From the NCBI RefSeq assembly GCF_049331405.1, contig NZ_CP186274.1:868001-932000 (forward strand): a stretch of 64,000 bases of DNA, written 5' to 3'. Of the stretch, positions 1 through 7,942 are shown in pieces (the first letter of the stretch is position 1; the number at the start of each line of letters is the position of its first letter). Source of the DNA: PoT sp049331405. Lineage in GTDB: Bacteria > Planctomycetota > Planctomycetia > Isosphaerales > Isosphaeraceae. A model generated the notes under the pieces. The model searched no databases. It was not told the origin of the DNA and saw only the letters and a list, made by a program, of their open reading frames with translations. The translations under genes and the position numbers were made by a program.

Positions 1-869
1 TGCCGTATCTACGCGACGGCCAGTGCATCGTGCTCCGAAGCACGGTCTATCCCGGCACGACGATGAAGGTCGACGAGCTGATCGCGTCGCTCGGGCGTGA
101 CGTCCACGTCGCCTTCTGCCCCGAGCGCGTCGCCGAAGGCAAGGCGATGGAGGAGCTGACCGAGCTGCCTCAGATCGTCTCCGGCACCGATGCCAAGGCG
201 GTCGAGATGGCCTCGGAGCTCTTCGGCAAGATCGCCAAGTCGATCCTGCACATGGAGCCCTTGGGGGCGGAGCTGACCAAGATCTTCGCGAACGTCTGGC
301 GCTATATCCAGTTCGCGACGGCCAATCAGTTCTTCATGATCGCAACCGACTACGGGATCGACTTCTACGAAATCTATGAGGCCCTCACGCGGGACTATCC
401 CCGGATGGCCGGCTTGCCGAAGAGTGGGCTCGCCGCCGGCCCCTGCTTATTCAAGGACACGATGCAGCTCGCCGCCGCCAATAATAATAACTTCGCGCTC
501 GGCACGGCGGCGATGCTGATCAACGAAGGGCTCCCCAACTTCATCGTCCGCCATATCAAGGGCAAGTATCCCCTGGGCGAGATGACCGTGGGCCTTCTCG
601 GCATGGCCTTCAAGGCCGACAGCGACGACCCGCGTGAGTCGCTCTCGTACAAGCTTCGCAAGGTCCTCGAATACGAGGCCGGCGATGTGTTGTGTACTGA
701 TGTTTATATTCAAGATCCGCATTTCGTGACGCTCGACGAGGCGATCGAGCGCTCGGATCTCTTGATATTGTGCGCGCCGCACCGAGAATATCGCGACTTG
801 AAGTTCCCCGACTCCAAGCCCGTGATCGACATCTGGAACACCTTCGGGAAAGGGACGCACCTCACGTGA
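1..869 (+). CDS. Nucleotide-sugar dehydrogenase, 5' end cut by window edge
   Basis: This is an NAD-dependent UDP-glucose/GDP-mannose dehydrogenase-family enzyme that would oxidise a nucleotide sugar to its uronate. The frame is open from base 3, so the N-terminal Rossmann fold lies outside the window. The GTG at 30 encodes the internal Val of an IVLRSTVYPGTT segment typical of the family and is not the start. Visible landmarks are the central dimerisation helix region (GAELTKIFANVWRY) and the catalytic-cysteine loop GPCLFKDT, which corresponds to the GGxCxPKD loop of UDP-glucose dehydrogenase. A C-terminal UDP-binding domain (GLLGMAFKADSDDPRES) follows. The stop overlaps the GTG start of the epimerase, so the two are translationally coupled in a glycan operon. 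The exact substrate cannot be read from the sequence. Confidence 0.88.
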   Translation, partial: PYLRDGQCIVLRSTVYPGTTMKVDELIASLGRDVHVAFCPERVAEGKAMEELTELPQIVSGTDAKAVEMASELFGKIAKSILHMEPLGAELTKIFANVWRYIQFATANQFFMIATDYGIDFYEIYEALTRDYPRMAGLPKSGLAAGPCLFKDTMQLAAANNNNFALGTAAMLINEGLPNFIVRHIKGKYPLGEMTVGLLGMAFKADSDDPRESLSYKLRKVLEYEAGDVLCTDVYIQDPHFVTLDEAIERSDLLILCAPHREYRDLKFPDSKPVIDIWNTFGKGTHLT

Positions 870-1885
870 AGACCCTCGTGACCGGCTCCGCCGGCTTCAT
901 CGCCGGCTACTTGGTGGAAGAGTTGTTGAATGCGGGCCACGAGGTGGTGGGGCTCGACAACTTCACGAAATACGGCCCGCTCGAGCGGGCCTACGATAAG
1001 AACCCGCGGTTCCGCGGCGTCAAAGGGGACGTCAAGGACGTCGCCTTGATGAAGGAACTGCTCGCCGACTGCGACCACTTCGTCGCGGGTGCGGCGATCA
1101 TTGGCGGGATCTCCCTCTTCCACGAACTCGCCTATGACCTGATCGCCGAGAATGAGCGGATCACGGCCTCCTCATTCGACGCCGCGATCTGGGCCCACAA
1201 GTCGGCGAAGCTCCAGAAGATCACGGTCGTCTCGTCGTCGATGGTCTATGAGAGTACGACGACCTATCCGTCGGCCGAGGGGGAGCAGAGGCTCTGCCCG
1301 CCGCCGCAGTCGACCTACGGGTTCCAGAAGCTCGCGACCGAGTATTTCGCGCAAGGGGCCTGGGAGCAGTACAAGCTGCCGTATACGATCGTCCGGCCGT
1401 TCAACTGCATCGGCGTGGGGGAGAAGCGGGCCCTCTCCGACACCGAGGTGCTCTCGGGCAACATCAAGCTCGCTATGAGCCACGTGGTCCCCGACCTCGC
1501 GCAGAAGATCCTCAAGGGGCAGGATCCGCTGCACATCCTCGGCAGCGGGCAGCAGGTCCGCTGCTACACGTACGGCGGGGACCTGGCCCACGGGATCCGC
1601 CTGGCCGTCGAGTCGCCCGCGGCGAAGAATGAGGACTTCAACCTCTCGACCGAGGTGTCGACGACGGTCCTGGAACTGGCGGAACTGATCTGGAAGAAAG
1701 TCCACGGCGACGTACCGCTCCGCTATGTCTCCGACGCCCCGTTCACTTATGATGTGCAGAAACGGATCCCCGCGGTTGAGAAAGCCCGAAAGCTCCTGAA
1801 TTTCGAGGCGAAGACCTCTCTCTCCGAGGCGCTCGACGAGATCATCCCCTGGATCAAGGCCCAGATCGAGGTGGGGGGGATCTGA
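866..1885 (+). CDS. NAD-dependent epimerase/dehydratase (extended SDR)
   Basis: A 339-residue extended short-chain dehydrogenase/reductase, probably a nucleotide-sugar epimerase or dehydratase. The N-terminal TGSAGFIAGYL is the GxxGxxG dinucleotide loop. The active-site elements are SSSMVYES followed by the YxxxK motif in STYGFQKLATEYF. The C-terminal half holds the sugar-binding region. The GTG start at 866 overlaps the upstream stop by four bases (GTGA), and translation from there begins MKTLVTGSAG. An upstream in-frame start would only add shadow sequence from the dehydrogenase frame. The gene sits between the nucleotide-sugar dehydrogenase and a methyltransferase, which fits synthesis of a modified sugar for surface polysaccharide. 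Confidence 0.88.
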   Translation: MKTLVTGSAGFIAGYLVEELLNAGHEVVGLDNFTKYGPLERAYDKNPRFRGVKGDVKDVALMKELLADCDHFVAGAAIIGGISLFHELAYDLIAENERITASSFDAAIWAHKSAKLQKITVVSSSMVYESTTTYPSAEGEQRLCPPPQSTYGFQKLATEYFAQGAWEQYKLPYTIVRPFNCIGVGEKRALSDTEVLSGNIKLAMSHVVPDLAQKILKGQDPLHILGSGQQVRCYTYGGDLAHGIRLAVESPAAKNEDFNLSTEVSTTVLELAELIWKKVHGDVPLRYVSDAPFTYDVQKRIPAVEKARKLLNFEAKTSLSEALDEIIPWIKAQIEVGGI

Positions 1886-1920
1886 TCTGAACCGTCCGTC
1901 CTCCTGGAGTCGCCCCGCGC

Positions 1921-2640
1921 GTGACACCTACTCGGATCGACAGCGCCCTCGACCGGATCTACGCCGCTCGATTCTCGGAAGGGGAACGTCGGGCGAAGGC
2001 CCGGCTCTGGAAGACCCTCTACCGGTCGTTCTTCCGGCGCTACATCCCGGCGGATGGCACGGTCCTGGACGTCGGCGCGGGCTATTGCGACTTCATCAAC
2101 CAGGTCGAGGCCCGTCGGAGGATCGCGGTCGACCTCAACCCCGACACGGTGCGGACCGCCGATGCCGGGGTCGAGGTCTTCACCCTCACGCTTGAGCGGA
2201 TGGGGGACGTGATCGCGCCAGAGAGCGTGGACCTCGCCTTCGCCAGCAACGTCTTCGAGCACTTCCGCGGGCCCGACACCCTGCTCGAAGTGCTCCAGGC
2301 GATCCGCCAGATCCTCAAGCCGGGCGGTCGCCTGATCATCATGCAACCGAACGTGCGCTGGGTCGGGGGCGCCTTCTGGGACTACGTCGACCACACCCTG
2401 CCCCTGACCGAGAAGGGGATGGTCGAGGCGTGCAAGATGTCGGGGTTCGAGATCCTCGAGTGCCGCTCGCGCTTCCTTCCTTACACCACCAAGAGCTGGT
2501 ATCCCCAATGGCTCCCATTGATCCGCCTGTACCTGGCCCTCAGACCGGCGCAGTGGCTCCTGGGCAAGCAGATGCTCCTGGTCACGCGACGACCCAGACG
2601 CCGGCAGGAACCGACCAGCCCGCCCCGCTCGACTTCGTGA
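1921..2640 (+). CDS. Class I SAM-dependent methyltransferase
   Basis: A 239-residue Rossmann-fold methyltransferase. Motif I is TVLDVGAGYCDF (about residues 47-58), the acidic motif II is AVDLNPD, and the post-motif region AFASNVFEHF and the LKPGGRLIIMQPN strand match the Methyltransf_11 group. It starts with GTG 36 bases after the epimerase stop. Its C-terminus (arginine, proline and serine rich) is read from DNA that also encodes the N-terminus of the next glycosyltransferase in another frame. By context it probably methylates a sugar or lipid-linked sugar; the acceptor is unknown. Confidence 0.82.
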   Translation: MTPTRIDSALDRIYAARFSEGERRAKARLWKTLYRSFFRRYIPADGTVLDVGAGYCDFINQVEARRRIAVDLNPDTVRTADAGVEVFTLTLERMGDVIAPESVDLAFASNVFEHFRGPDTLLEVLQAIRQILKPGGRLIIMQPNVRWVGGAFWDYVDHTLPLTEKGMVEACKMSGFEILECRSRFLPYTTKSWYPQWLPLIRLYLALRPAQWLLGKQMLLVTRRPRRRQEPTSPPRSTS

Positions 2641-3338
2641 TGCCCGTCTACAACGAGGGAGCCAACATCGGGCGGGCCCTCGCCGAGATCTACGCGAACG
2701 TCAAGATCCCCAAGCGCGTCCTGGTCGTCTACGACTTCGACGGGGACAACACCGTCCCCGTCGTCCGCGAACTCGCGCCTCAGTATCCCTTCGTCCATCT
2801 CGTCAAGAACGACCTGGGGAAGGGCGTCCTGAACGCCGTCCGGGCCGGGATCAACGCGACGACCGCCGAGGTGGTCATTGTCACGATGGCGGACCTCTCG
2901 GATGACGTCGCCGTCGTCCCCAAAATGGTGGAACTGATCACGAATCAGGGGTATGACATCGTCTGCGCATCGCGATACATGAAGGGGGGCCGGCAGATCG
3001 GCGGGCCGAAGCTCAAGAAGCTGATGTCCCGCGTGGCCGGGGTGAGCCTCTACTGGATCGCAGGCCTGCCGACGCACGACGCCACGAACGCCTTCCGGGC
3101 CTATCGCCGCGAGGTCCTGCTCGAGACCCCGATCGAGAGCGAAGGGGGATTCGAGTACTCGCTCGAGATCACGGCCAAGGCATTCGCCAGGGGGAGGCGG
3201 ATCACCGAGGTCCCCTCGACCTGGCGCGATCGCTCGGCCGGGGAGTCGCGGTTCAAGCTCAGGCAGTGGCTCCCGCATTACCTGAAATGGTACTTCTTCG
3301 CCCTGACGCATCGCCCGTCCAGGGCCAAATCCGGCTGA
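2508..3338 (+). CDS. GT2-family glycosyltransferase, overlapping start
   Basis: A GT-A fold glycosyltransferase of family 2, about 276 residues from the ATG at 2508. The nucleotide-binding strand is LDFVMPVYNEG, and the usual DxD region is represented by TMADLSDD. GGFEYSLEI and the RSAGESRFKL segment match dolichyl-phosphate-mannose-synthase-like enzymes. The first 40 or so residues are a Pro/Ala/Thr-rich linker that overlaps the methyltransferase by 133 bases. Other starts are GTG 2553, or the GTG/ATG pair at 2637-2642 that overlaps the methyltransferase stop. Starting at the latter would remove most of the first beta strand of the fold, so I prefer 2508 without certainty. Confidence 0.8.
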   Translation: MAPIDPPVPGPQTGAVAPGQADAPGHATTQTPAGTDQPAPLDFVMPVYNEGANIGRALAEIYANVKIPKRVLVVYDFDGDNTVPVVRELAPQYPFVHLVKNDLGKGVLNAVRAGINATTAEVVIVTMADLSDDVAVVPKMVELITNQGYDIVCASRYMKGGRQIGGPKLKKLMSRVAGVSLYWIAGLPTHDATNAFRAYRREVLLETPIESEGGFEYSLEITAKAFARGRRITEVPSTWRDRSAGESRFKLRQWLPHYLKWYFFALTHRPSRAKSG

Positions 3339-3425
3339 CGTTCGTCATTCCCGCCCCAAAGTGAACTTATCAGAGGGGCGTTGAATTGGGTTTCAGATTC
3401 TCTGGGAATGAGACAGGTTTATTCG

Positions 3426-3505
3426 TATAATCTTCGGCTGCGGCAAACCCGGCTTTGTTAGGGTCGGCCTCGAAAGGACTTCGAGCGAACGGCCCGACAA
3501 GGAGG
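3426..3505 (+). promoter_or_regulatory. Possible -10 box and strong Shine-Dalgarno before second GT2 gene
   Basis: A perfect TATAAT lies at 3426-3431, but no good -35 is found 16-18 bases upstream, so the promoter is only possible. A strong ribosome-binding site, AAGGAGG, sits at 3499-3505, ten bases before the ATG at 3515, and fixes that start. The gap between the two glycosyltransferase genes is unusually AT-rich for the region, which fits an internal promoter. Confidence 0.35.
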
Positions 3506-3514
3506 AAAATCACC

Positions 3515-4396
3515 ATGGAATTCGGCGCCCTTCCCGTTCCTCCCACGTCCACAATGACCGAAGAGGCCCAGACTCCGACCTTCCTCGACGACGAACGCGA
3601 CCGTACCGAGTGGTTGCTTCGGACCTTCGGCGAGGCGGTCTGTCGCCAGTGGGGGATCTACCGGATCCCCGACGACCTGGTCCTCTCGGTGGTGATCCCC
3701 GTCTACAACGAGCGGAACACGATCCACGAGATCCTCCGCCAGGTCCGCGCCGTGCCGATCAACAAGCAGATCATCCTCGTCGATGACTGCTCCAAGGACG
3801 GGACGACCGAACTCCTCAAGGAGATGGCCGCCGACAACCCCGACCTGACGATCGTCTTCCACGACGTGAACCAGGGCAAAGGCGCCGCCTTGCGCACGGG
3901 CTTCGCCCACGCCACCGGCCAGATCGTGATCGTGCAGGACGCCGACCTCGAATACGACCCCAACCAGTATCCGCAGCTCATCGCCCCGATCCTCGAGGGC
4001 AAGGCTGATGTGGTCTTCGGCTCCCGGTTCATCGGCGAGTCGCACCGGGTGCTCCACTTCTGGCACTCCATGGCGAACCGCTTCCTCACCCTGCTCTCGA
4101 ACTTCTTCACCGACCTGAACCTGACCGACATGGAGGTCTGCTACAAGGTCTTCCGTCGGGAAGTGATCCAGAACATCAAGCTCCAGAGCAACCGGTTCGG
4201 CTTCGAGCCGGAGGTCACGGCCAAGGTCGCCCGCTTCGAGGTCCCGGCGCTCGAAGGCCGCCCGGCCCGCCGCTGCCGGATCTACGAGATCCCGGTCAGC
4301 TACAACGGCCGCGACTATCGCGAAGGCAAGAAGATCGGCTGGAAGGACGGCGTGCAGGCCCTCTACTGCATCGTCCGCTACCGCTTCGCCGACTGA
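3515..4396 (+). CDS. GT2-family glycosyltransferase (dolichyl-phosphate mannose synthase-like)
   Basis: A 293-residue GT2 glycosyltransferase. SVVIPVYNERNTI opens the nucleotide-binding fold, IILVDDCSKDGT is the second strand, and VIVQDADLEYDP carries the metal-binding DxD. GSRFIGE and the FGFEPEVTAKVAR region are typical of polyprenyl-phosphate sugar synthases. No C-terminal membrane anchor is visible. The ATG at 3515 is chosen because AAGGAGG precedes it by ten bases. It is the last gene of the glycan operon and is followed by a strong terminator hairpin. It probably makes a polyprenyl-phosphate sugar donor or extends a surface glycan. Confidence 0.87.
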   Translation: MEFGALPVPPTSTMTEEAQTPTFLDDERDRTEWLLRTFGEAVCRQWGIYRIPDDLVLSVVIPVYNERNTIHEILRQVRAVPINKQIILVDDCSKDGTTELLKEMAADNPDLTIVFHDVNQGKGAALRTGFAHATGQIVIVQDADLEYDPNQYPQLIAPILEGKADVVFGSRFIGESHRVLHFWHSMANRFLTLLSNFFTDLNLTDMEVCYKVFRREVIQNIKLQSNRFGFEPEVTAKVARFEVPALEGRPARRCRIYEIPVSYNGRDYREGKKIGWKDGVQALYCIVRYRFAD

Positions 4397-4432
4397 GCCT
4401 CGACGAGCGATCGGCCTACGATTCCGAAAGAT

Positions 4433-4475
4433 AAGGGTGTCCGGGACAACCGCGATGGGTGTCCCGCACGCCCTT
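4433..4475 (+). terminator. Intrinsic terminator hairpin after the glycan operon
   Basis: AAGGGTGTCCGGGACA pairs with TGTCCCGCACGCCCTT over about 16 base pairs with one mismatch and one G-U pair, followed by TTCTTC. It lies between convergent genes and may work in both directions. Confidence 0.7.
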
Positions 4476-4494
4476 TCTTCGATGCACCCTGCAC

Positions 4495-4836
4495 TTATAC
4501 CTCAGGGTCGGTGAGCCTACGCAGTAATCTTCCCCACTTGCGAGGGACGTGGGTGCGGCCGAACTCGGGGAGGCGGGGGAGGAACTGTTTCCAGGTGAGG
4601 ACGGTCAGGCAACTCGACTGCTGGAGGATGGCGATCAGCACCCGGTTCTGGTGCATTGCCAGGACGGCGATCGCGCCGTTCTCGGCGTTGCGCCCGAGGC
4701 GTCGGCAGCGGGCCAGAGCCTTTCGCAACGAGGGCTCGGCCTCCAGGGACTCGGCCCCGAAACGCTCGACGAATCGCTCCAGGGCGTGCCTCGTCAGGCG
4801 GAGCCCGCTGTAGTCATGCTGCCCGGGCGGGACCAT
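4495..4836 (-). CDS. Small hypothetical protein with LTRHALERF motif
   Basis: A 113-residue basic protein. Near the N-terminus it reads LTRHALERFVERFG, reminiscent of the HA-x-x-R motif of DUF4258-like small proteins, and later CLTVLTWKQF, a strand often seen in that fold. The resemblance is from memory and weak. The arginine-rich C-terminus suggests nucleic-acid contact. It ends just past the glycan-operon terminator and is convergent with that operon. No clear antitoxin neighbour is present, although the small zinc protein at 5043-5243 lies upstream on the same strand. Confidence 0.5.
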   Translation of the reverse strand: MVPPGQHDYSGLRLTRHALERFVERFGAESLEAEPSLRKALARCRRLGRNAENGAIAVLAMHQNRVLIAILQQSSCLTVLTWKQFLPRLPEFGRTHVPRKWGRLLRRLTDPEV

Positions 4837-5042
4837 GGGAATGTTGGCGAGGACCTCGAGAACTTATGGTGCTTCGGAACAGATCGCGCCTTTCATGACG
4901 CCTCTCCGTTCCTGCGCGGGGTGTACCCGATGAAGATAACCCGGGCGTCCGCCAGGTTCACGCTCATTGCGTGATATCCGAGCCTCGCGCCAGGCTCCAA
5001 TCGGCATTGGTCGGCCTCGTGAATGTCATTGGCCTTTGCGGA

Positions 5043-5243
5043 TCATCGGCTGGATCGCTCGGGCGATTTCGTCGGGCCGTCGCTCAGGATGACCGACATC
5101 CGGGCCCCGCAGCAGATGGGCCATTGTGAGTCGTGCTTGATGTAACGATCCAGGTCTTCCGAGGTCCCCGTCTTGAACCGATTGCAGATCTGGCAGTGGA
5201 AGCGGACCGCCTCGGGGAGCAGATCGGCGAGTTCGTCACTCAT
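5043..5243 (-). CDS. Small Cys-rich putative zinc-binding protein
   Basis: A 66-residue protein starting MSDELADLLPEAV. It contains a CxxC pair (FHCQICNRF) and, about 25 residues later, a CC pair (WPICCGARM), an arrangement able to bind one zinc ion. The start is chosen at the second ATG (5243) because the first ATG at 5258 lies within the Shine-Dalgarno AAGGAG that precedes the second. Function is unknown. The good ribosome-binding site and ordered cysteines argue that it is a real gene. Confidence 0.5.
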   Translation of the reverse strand: MSDELADLLPEAVRFHCQICNRFKTGTSEDLDRYIKHDSQWPICCGARMSVILSDGPTKSPERSSR

Positions 5244-5571
5244 GGGTCGCTCCTTCATGGATGAGCAGAATGGTTGTCAATCTGGCAATCGCCCCGATCC
5301 CTCTCGCAAGTGAGCAACCGAGGCGATGCGGAGGCCTCAAACCTCGAACATCCTGACGGAGATCTTGGGCCGAGTCGCTTCGAAATGAAGGGCCTCTCCA
5401 CCGGATTTCCGCACGAATTCTTAAAAGCCCGAGGCAAATCTCAAGCCAAAGCCCTGGATATGGAGTTGGCATCGTTCGGAACGTTAGAGCAACGAAACCG
5501 TTGGCAAAAGCCGAGCTCATGGCGATGGTCCGCCCTGACTCTAAGTTTGAAGGAAAACTTGTTAATGTGTA
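5244..5571. other. Gap without recognisable gene
   Basis: The overlapping frames here on both strands have no recognisable domain. The sequence becomes AT-rich towards 5550-5590, where it meets the 3' end of the minus-strand membrane protein gene. No promoter or RNA is assigned with confidence. Confidence 0.4.
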
Positions 5572-5599
5572 AAAATATCAAAAGTGATCACGATATTTT
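5572..5599 (-). terminator. AT-rich inverted repeat at the end of the membrane protein gene
   Basis: AAAATATC and GATATTTT form a perfect 8-bp inverted repeat whose loop contains GTGATCAC. On the minus strand the arm ends in a run of T. The repeat straddles the stop codon at 5588-5590. It could be a weak terminator or a protein-binding site. Its base composition is unlike the surrounding DNA. Confidence 0.35.
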
Positions 5600-6859
5600 G
5601 ATAAGAAGTGGGACCGCTCCGGCTCCGATGGCCGCGGCGATGAGGGCCATGATGCAATGGCCCAGGATCAGGCGGTGATCGAGTGAGGGAGGCACCTCGG
5701 CTTCCCGGACGATCGACAGCACGCCATCCTTGATTTGATACGCGAGCCCGAGGTCATCCAGGGCGACGCGAAGCGAGGCACTCAGGGGATTGCCTTCGAT
5801 GTCGACCCGGACCGGGGATTGCATGGTGAGATCGTCTTCGGCCTGCTCGTCTGATTGTTCCAGGATATTCGAATCGACATGAATAAGAATCTCGTGTCCA
5901 TCGGGAGATCTCGTTGCGGCTCGGAGGTACTTGATGAAATCCTGCAGGGGAATCCCGTCGGGGAATGTTAGCGGGATCGTCTGCTCGAGCGCGGTGCGGA
6001 TCCTGGCGTTCGACTCGGCGACGGCGGCCGACTCGGCCGGGAATCCGCTCGTGAATGGTGGGATCTTCAGGGGTACCGGCAAGGACAGCAGGAACTGGTC
6101 CCCGATGAGACGTTCATATCCGTATCTATCGACGTACCAACCTACGAGGCGATCAGGCCCGCGGTTCAAGATCATGTAGCCGATGCCGAAGAGGGCCGCC
6201 CCGAAGCAGACCATGCGAGGCCTGCCGCTCCAGCAGGCCGCCCCGATCGCCAGGAATCCCAGTATCCCCCAGGTCGCGAAGTGCACGGAGCCGACCCAGA
6301 GGGCCGGATCAGACCGCCTCGCGAGAGTGAAGAATGCCGAGATGATGATGATCGCCGCGAGGGTCGCGATGGCGGCGATCCTCCACCGGCGAATCCCCGT
6401 CGCCGGCCGGCCTATTGGTGGGATAGACTCGGATTCCTGATCCGGGGATAGGGGAGGTGAGGTACCGAATATGAGCCGGGCCAACAATCCGCCTAGGGAT
6501 GCGACGAAGAGGCTGATGAGACATTCTTGGATGACATGCTCTCGAGCCCATCGGAACGTCGGGTCGAAGTTTGAGTCGACATCTCCCTGGAAAATGACCA
6601 CGGGGCTGACGGGCGTCATGCCCCTCGGGGGCGGGTGCAGCGCCCACCACAGGTAGATCGAGCCGCACAAGGCGAAGCCGAGCCACAACGCACGCTCCGG
6701 CGGCTTGCGGCAGATCGCGCCGACCATCGACAGGATCAGGATGGCGTGGGTCAAGAGATAGAATCCGCCCATCCACTCCTGCGTCGCGTAATGGAGCGCG
6801 GCGAAGCCGATCGAGGCCACCAAAACCAGCGCCAGGAGGAATCGCGTGGTGATCTTCAA
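5588..6859 (-). CDS. Multi-pass membrane protein with C-terminal secretin-N0-like domain
   Basis: About 423 residues from a TTG start (MKITTRFLLALVLVASIG), preceded by GAGGGG. A longer reading frame upstream adds only basic, non-membrane sequence and is disfavoured. Seven hydrophobic helices occupy roughly the first 270 residues and one more lies at the C-terminus. Between them is a soluble domain (LTFPDGIPLQDFIKYLRAAT, then SPVRVDIEGNPLSASLR and LAYQIKDGVLSIV). From memory this resembles a domain common in Isosphaeraceae proteins that recalls the short N-terminal domains of secretins. The function is unknown; a membrane sensor or scaffold is a guess. Confidence 0.65.
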   Translation of the reverse strand: MKITTRFLLALVLVASIGFAALHYATQEWMGGFYLLTHAILILSMVGAICRKPPERALWLGFALCGSIYLWWALHPPPRGMTPVSPVVIFQGDVDSNFDPTFRWAREHVIQECLISLFVASLGGLLARLIFGTSPPLSPDQESESIPPIGRPATGIRRWRIAAIATLAAIIIISAFFTLARRSDPALWVGSVHFATWGILGFLAIGAACWSGRPRMVCFGAALFGIGYMILNRGPDRLVGWYVDRYGYERLIGDQFLLSLPVPLKIPPFTSGFPAESAAVAESNARIRTALEQTIPLTFPDGIPLQDFIKYLRAATRSPDGHEILIHVDSNILEQSDEQAEDDLTMQSPVRVDIEGNPLSASLRVALDDLGLAYQIKDGVLSIVREAEVPPSLDHRLILGHCIMALIAAAIGAGAVPLLIKIS

Positions 6860-7116
6860 CGTCTCGCCCCTCGTTGCGGATGAACGCTCCCGAGAACGTT
6901 CGGAAGCCTCTAGGGCTCGAACCGAGTGACATGCCCGGTAAGGCGACGGGGGGAACTTTCGCCGGGGCCAGGAAAGGAGCGAGATCGGCCGAGCGTACGG
7001 GCTGCGGCCGATCTCCACGACCTGAATCTTTTATACGTTCGGGGATCGCGTTTCATTCGATCTCGGGTCGTCAATTCTCCCCGATTTCGACCGAACGCAG
7101 CGGAGGAATCTCCCCG

Positions 7117-7905
7117 TCACTTCGTTTGCGAGGTGACCTCGCCGGCGGCCGCCCACTCGAGGCCGCGACGCATCCAGGCCTGGTAATTGGGGTCGGCCAT
7201 CGCCTTCGAGCCGTGGCCGAGGACGGAATTGAAAACGCGGCCTTTTCCGTAGTGGTTCACCCAGATGACGGCCTCGTCCTTGCCGGTCCCCTTGGGCTTG
7301 GCGGGGTCGGAATAGGCGGTGGCCAGGACGACGCTGCCCTCGGGCAGCAGCGAGTTCTGATAGAGCTCGTCAATCGGGTGGTCGAACTTCTCGACGAGGC
7401 CCTCGGAGATGGGGTGTTTCTGGGCGCTCTTCTTGACCACGAACTCATGCGCCGGGCCGTGGAAACCCTGGGATCTCCAGCCGCCGGCGATGGCCCGCTC
7501 GAATTCCTCCCAGTTGGGCTTGGTGAACGAGGCGGACGCGAAGTGGGCGACGACCAGCCCTTTGCCCCCGTGCACGGCCTTGAGGAAGGCCTCTTTGTTC
7601 GCCTCCGACCAACGCGTGTCGGCGGCCCCTTGCGCGGTGTCCTTGTAGTTCAGCAGGAGGACGTCGTACTTGGCCAGGTTCTCGGGGGTCAGGTCCTTTG
7701 TCGGGGTCGTCGTCACGTCGATGCTGATGCGTCCCGGCGCGGCGAGGAAGTCCTGGAAGATCTGCGTTGTCCCCTTCCAGTCATGGGCCCCGACGTTGTC
7801 TCCGGTGATGATCAGGGCCTTGATCGGCCCGGGCTCCGCGGCGCCTGCCGTTGATGCCGCCGAGGAAAAGGCGGCGAGCATCGCGAGGAACGTGATCCGG
7901 CTCAT
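7117..7905 (-). CDS. Secreted ThuA-domain protein
   Basis: A 262-residue protein with a signal peptide (MSRITFLAMLAAFSSAASTAGA) followed by a ThuA / glutamine-amidotransferase-like fold. Family signatures are ALIITGDNVGAHDW, the YDVLLLNYKD strand, GGKGLVVAHFASASF, FHGPAHEF and the C-terminal WVNHYGKGRVFNSVLGH. ThuA proteins are linked to sugar utilisation, often in secreted glycoside-processing sets of planctomycetes; the reaction is not established. It lies 37 bases downstream of the sialate O-acetylesterase gene on the same strand, so the two are probably co-transcribed and act on the same exogenous glycan. Confidence 0.85.
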   Translation of the reverse strand: MSRITFLAMLAAFSSAASTAGAAEPGPIKALIITGDNVGAHDWKGTTQIFQDFLAAPGRISIDVTTTPTKDLTPENLAKYDVLLLNYKDTAQGAADTRWSEANKEAFLKAVHGGKGLVVAHFASASFTKPNWEEFERAIAGGWRSQGFHGPAHEFVVKKSAQKHPISEGLVEKFDHPIDELYQNSLLPEGSVVLATAYSDPAKPKGTGKDEAVIWVNHYGKGRVFNSVLGHGSKAMADPNYQAWMRRGLEWAAAGEVTSQTK

Positions 7906-7942
7906 GGGGTTCGTCTCCTGGTTGGCTGATGTGTTCGTTCGT

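Noticed and set aside
4495..5243. Toxin-antitoxin pair formed by the two small minus-strand genes
   Set aside because: They are about 200 bases apart, are not overlapping, and the Cys-rich protein has no DNA-binding motif; the pairing is not supported.
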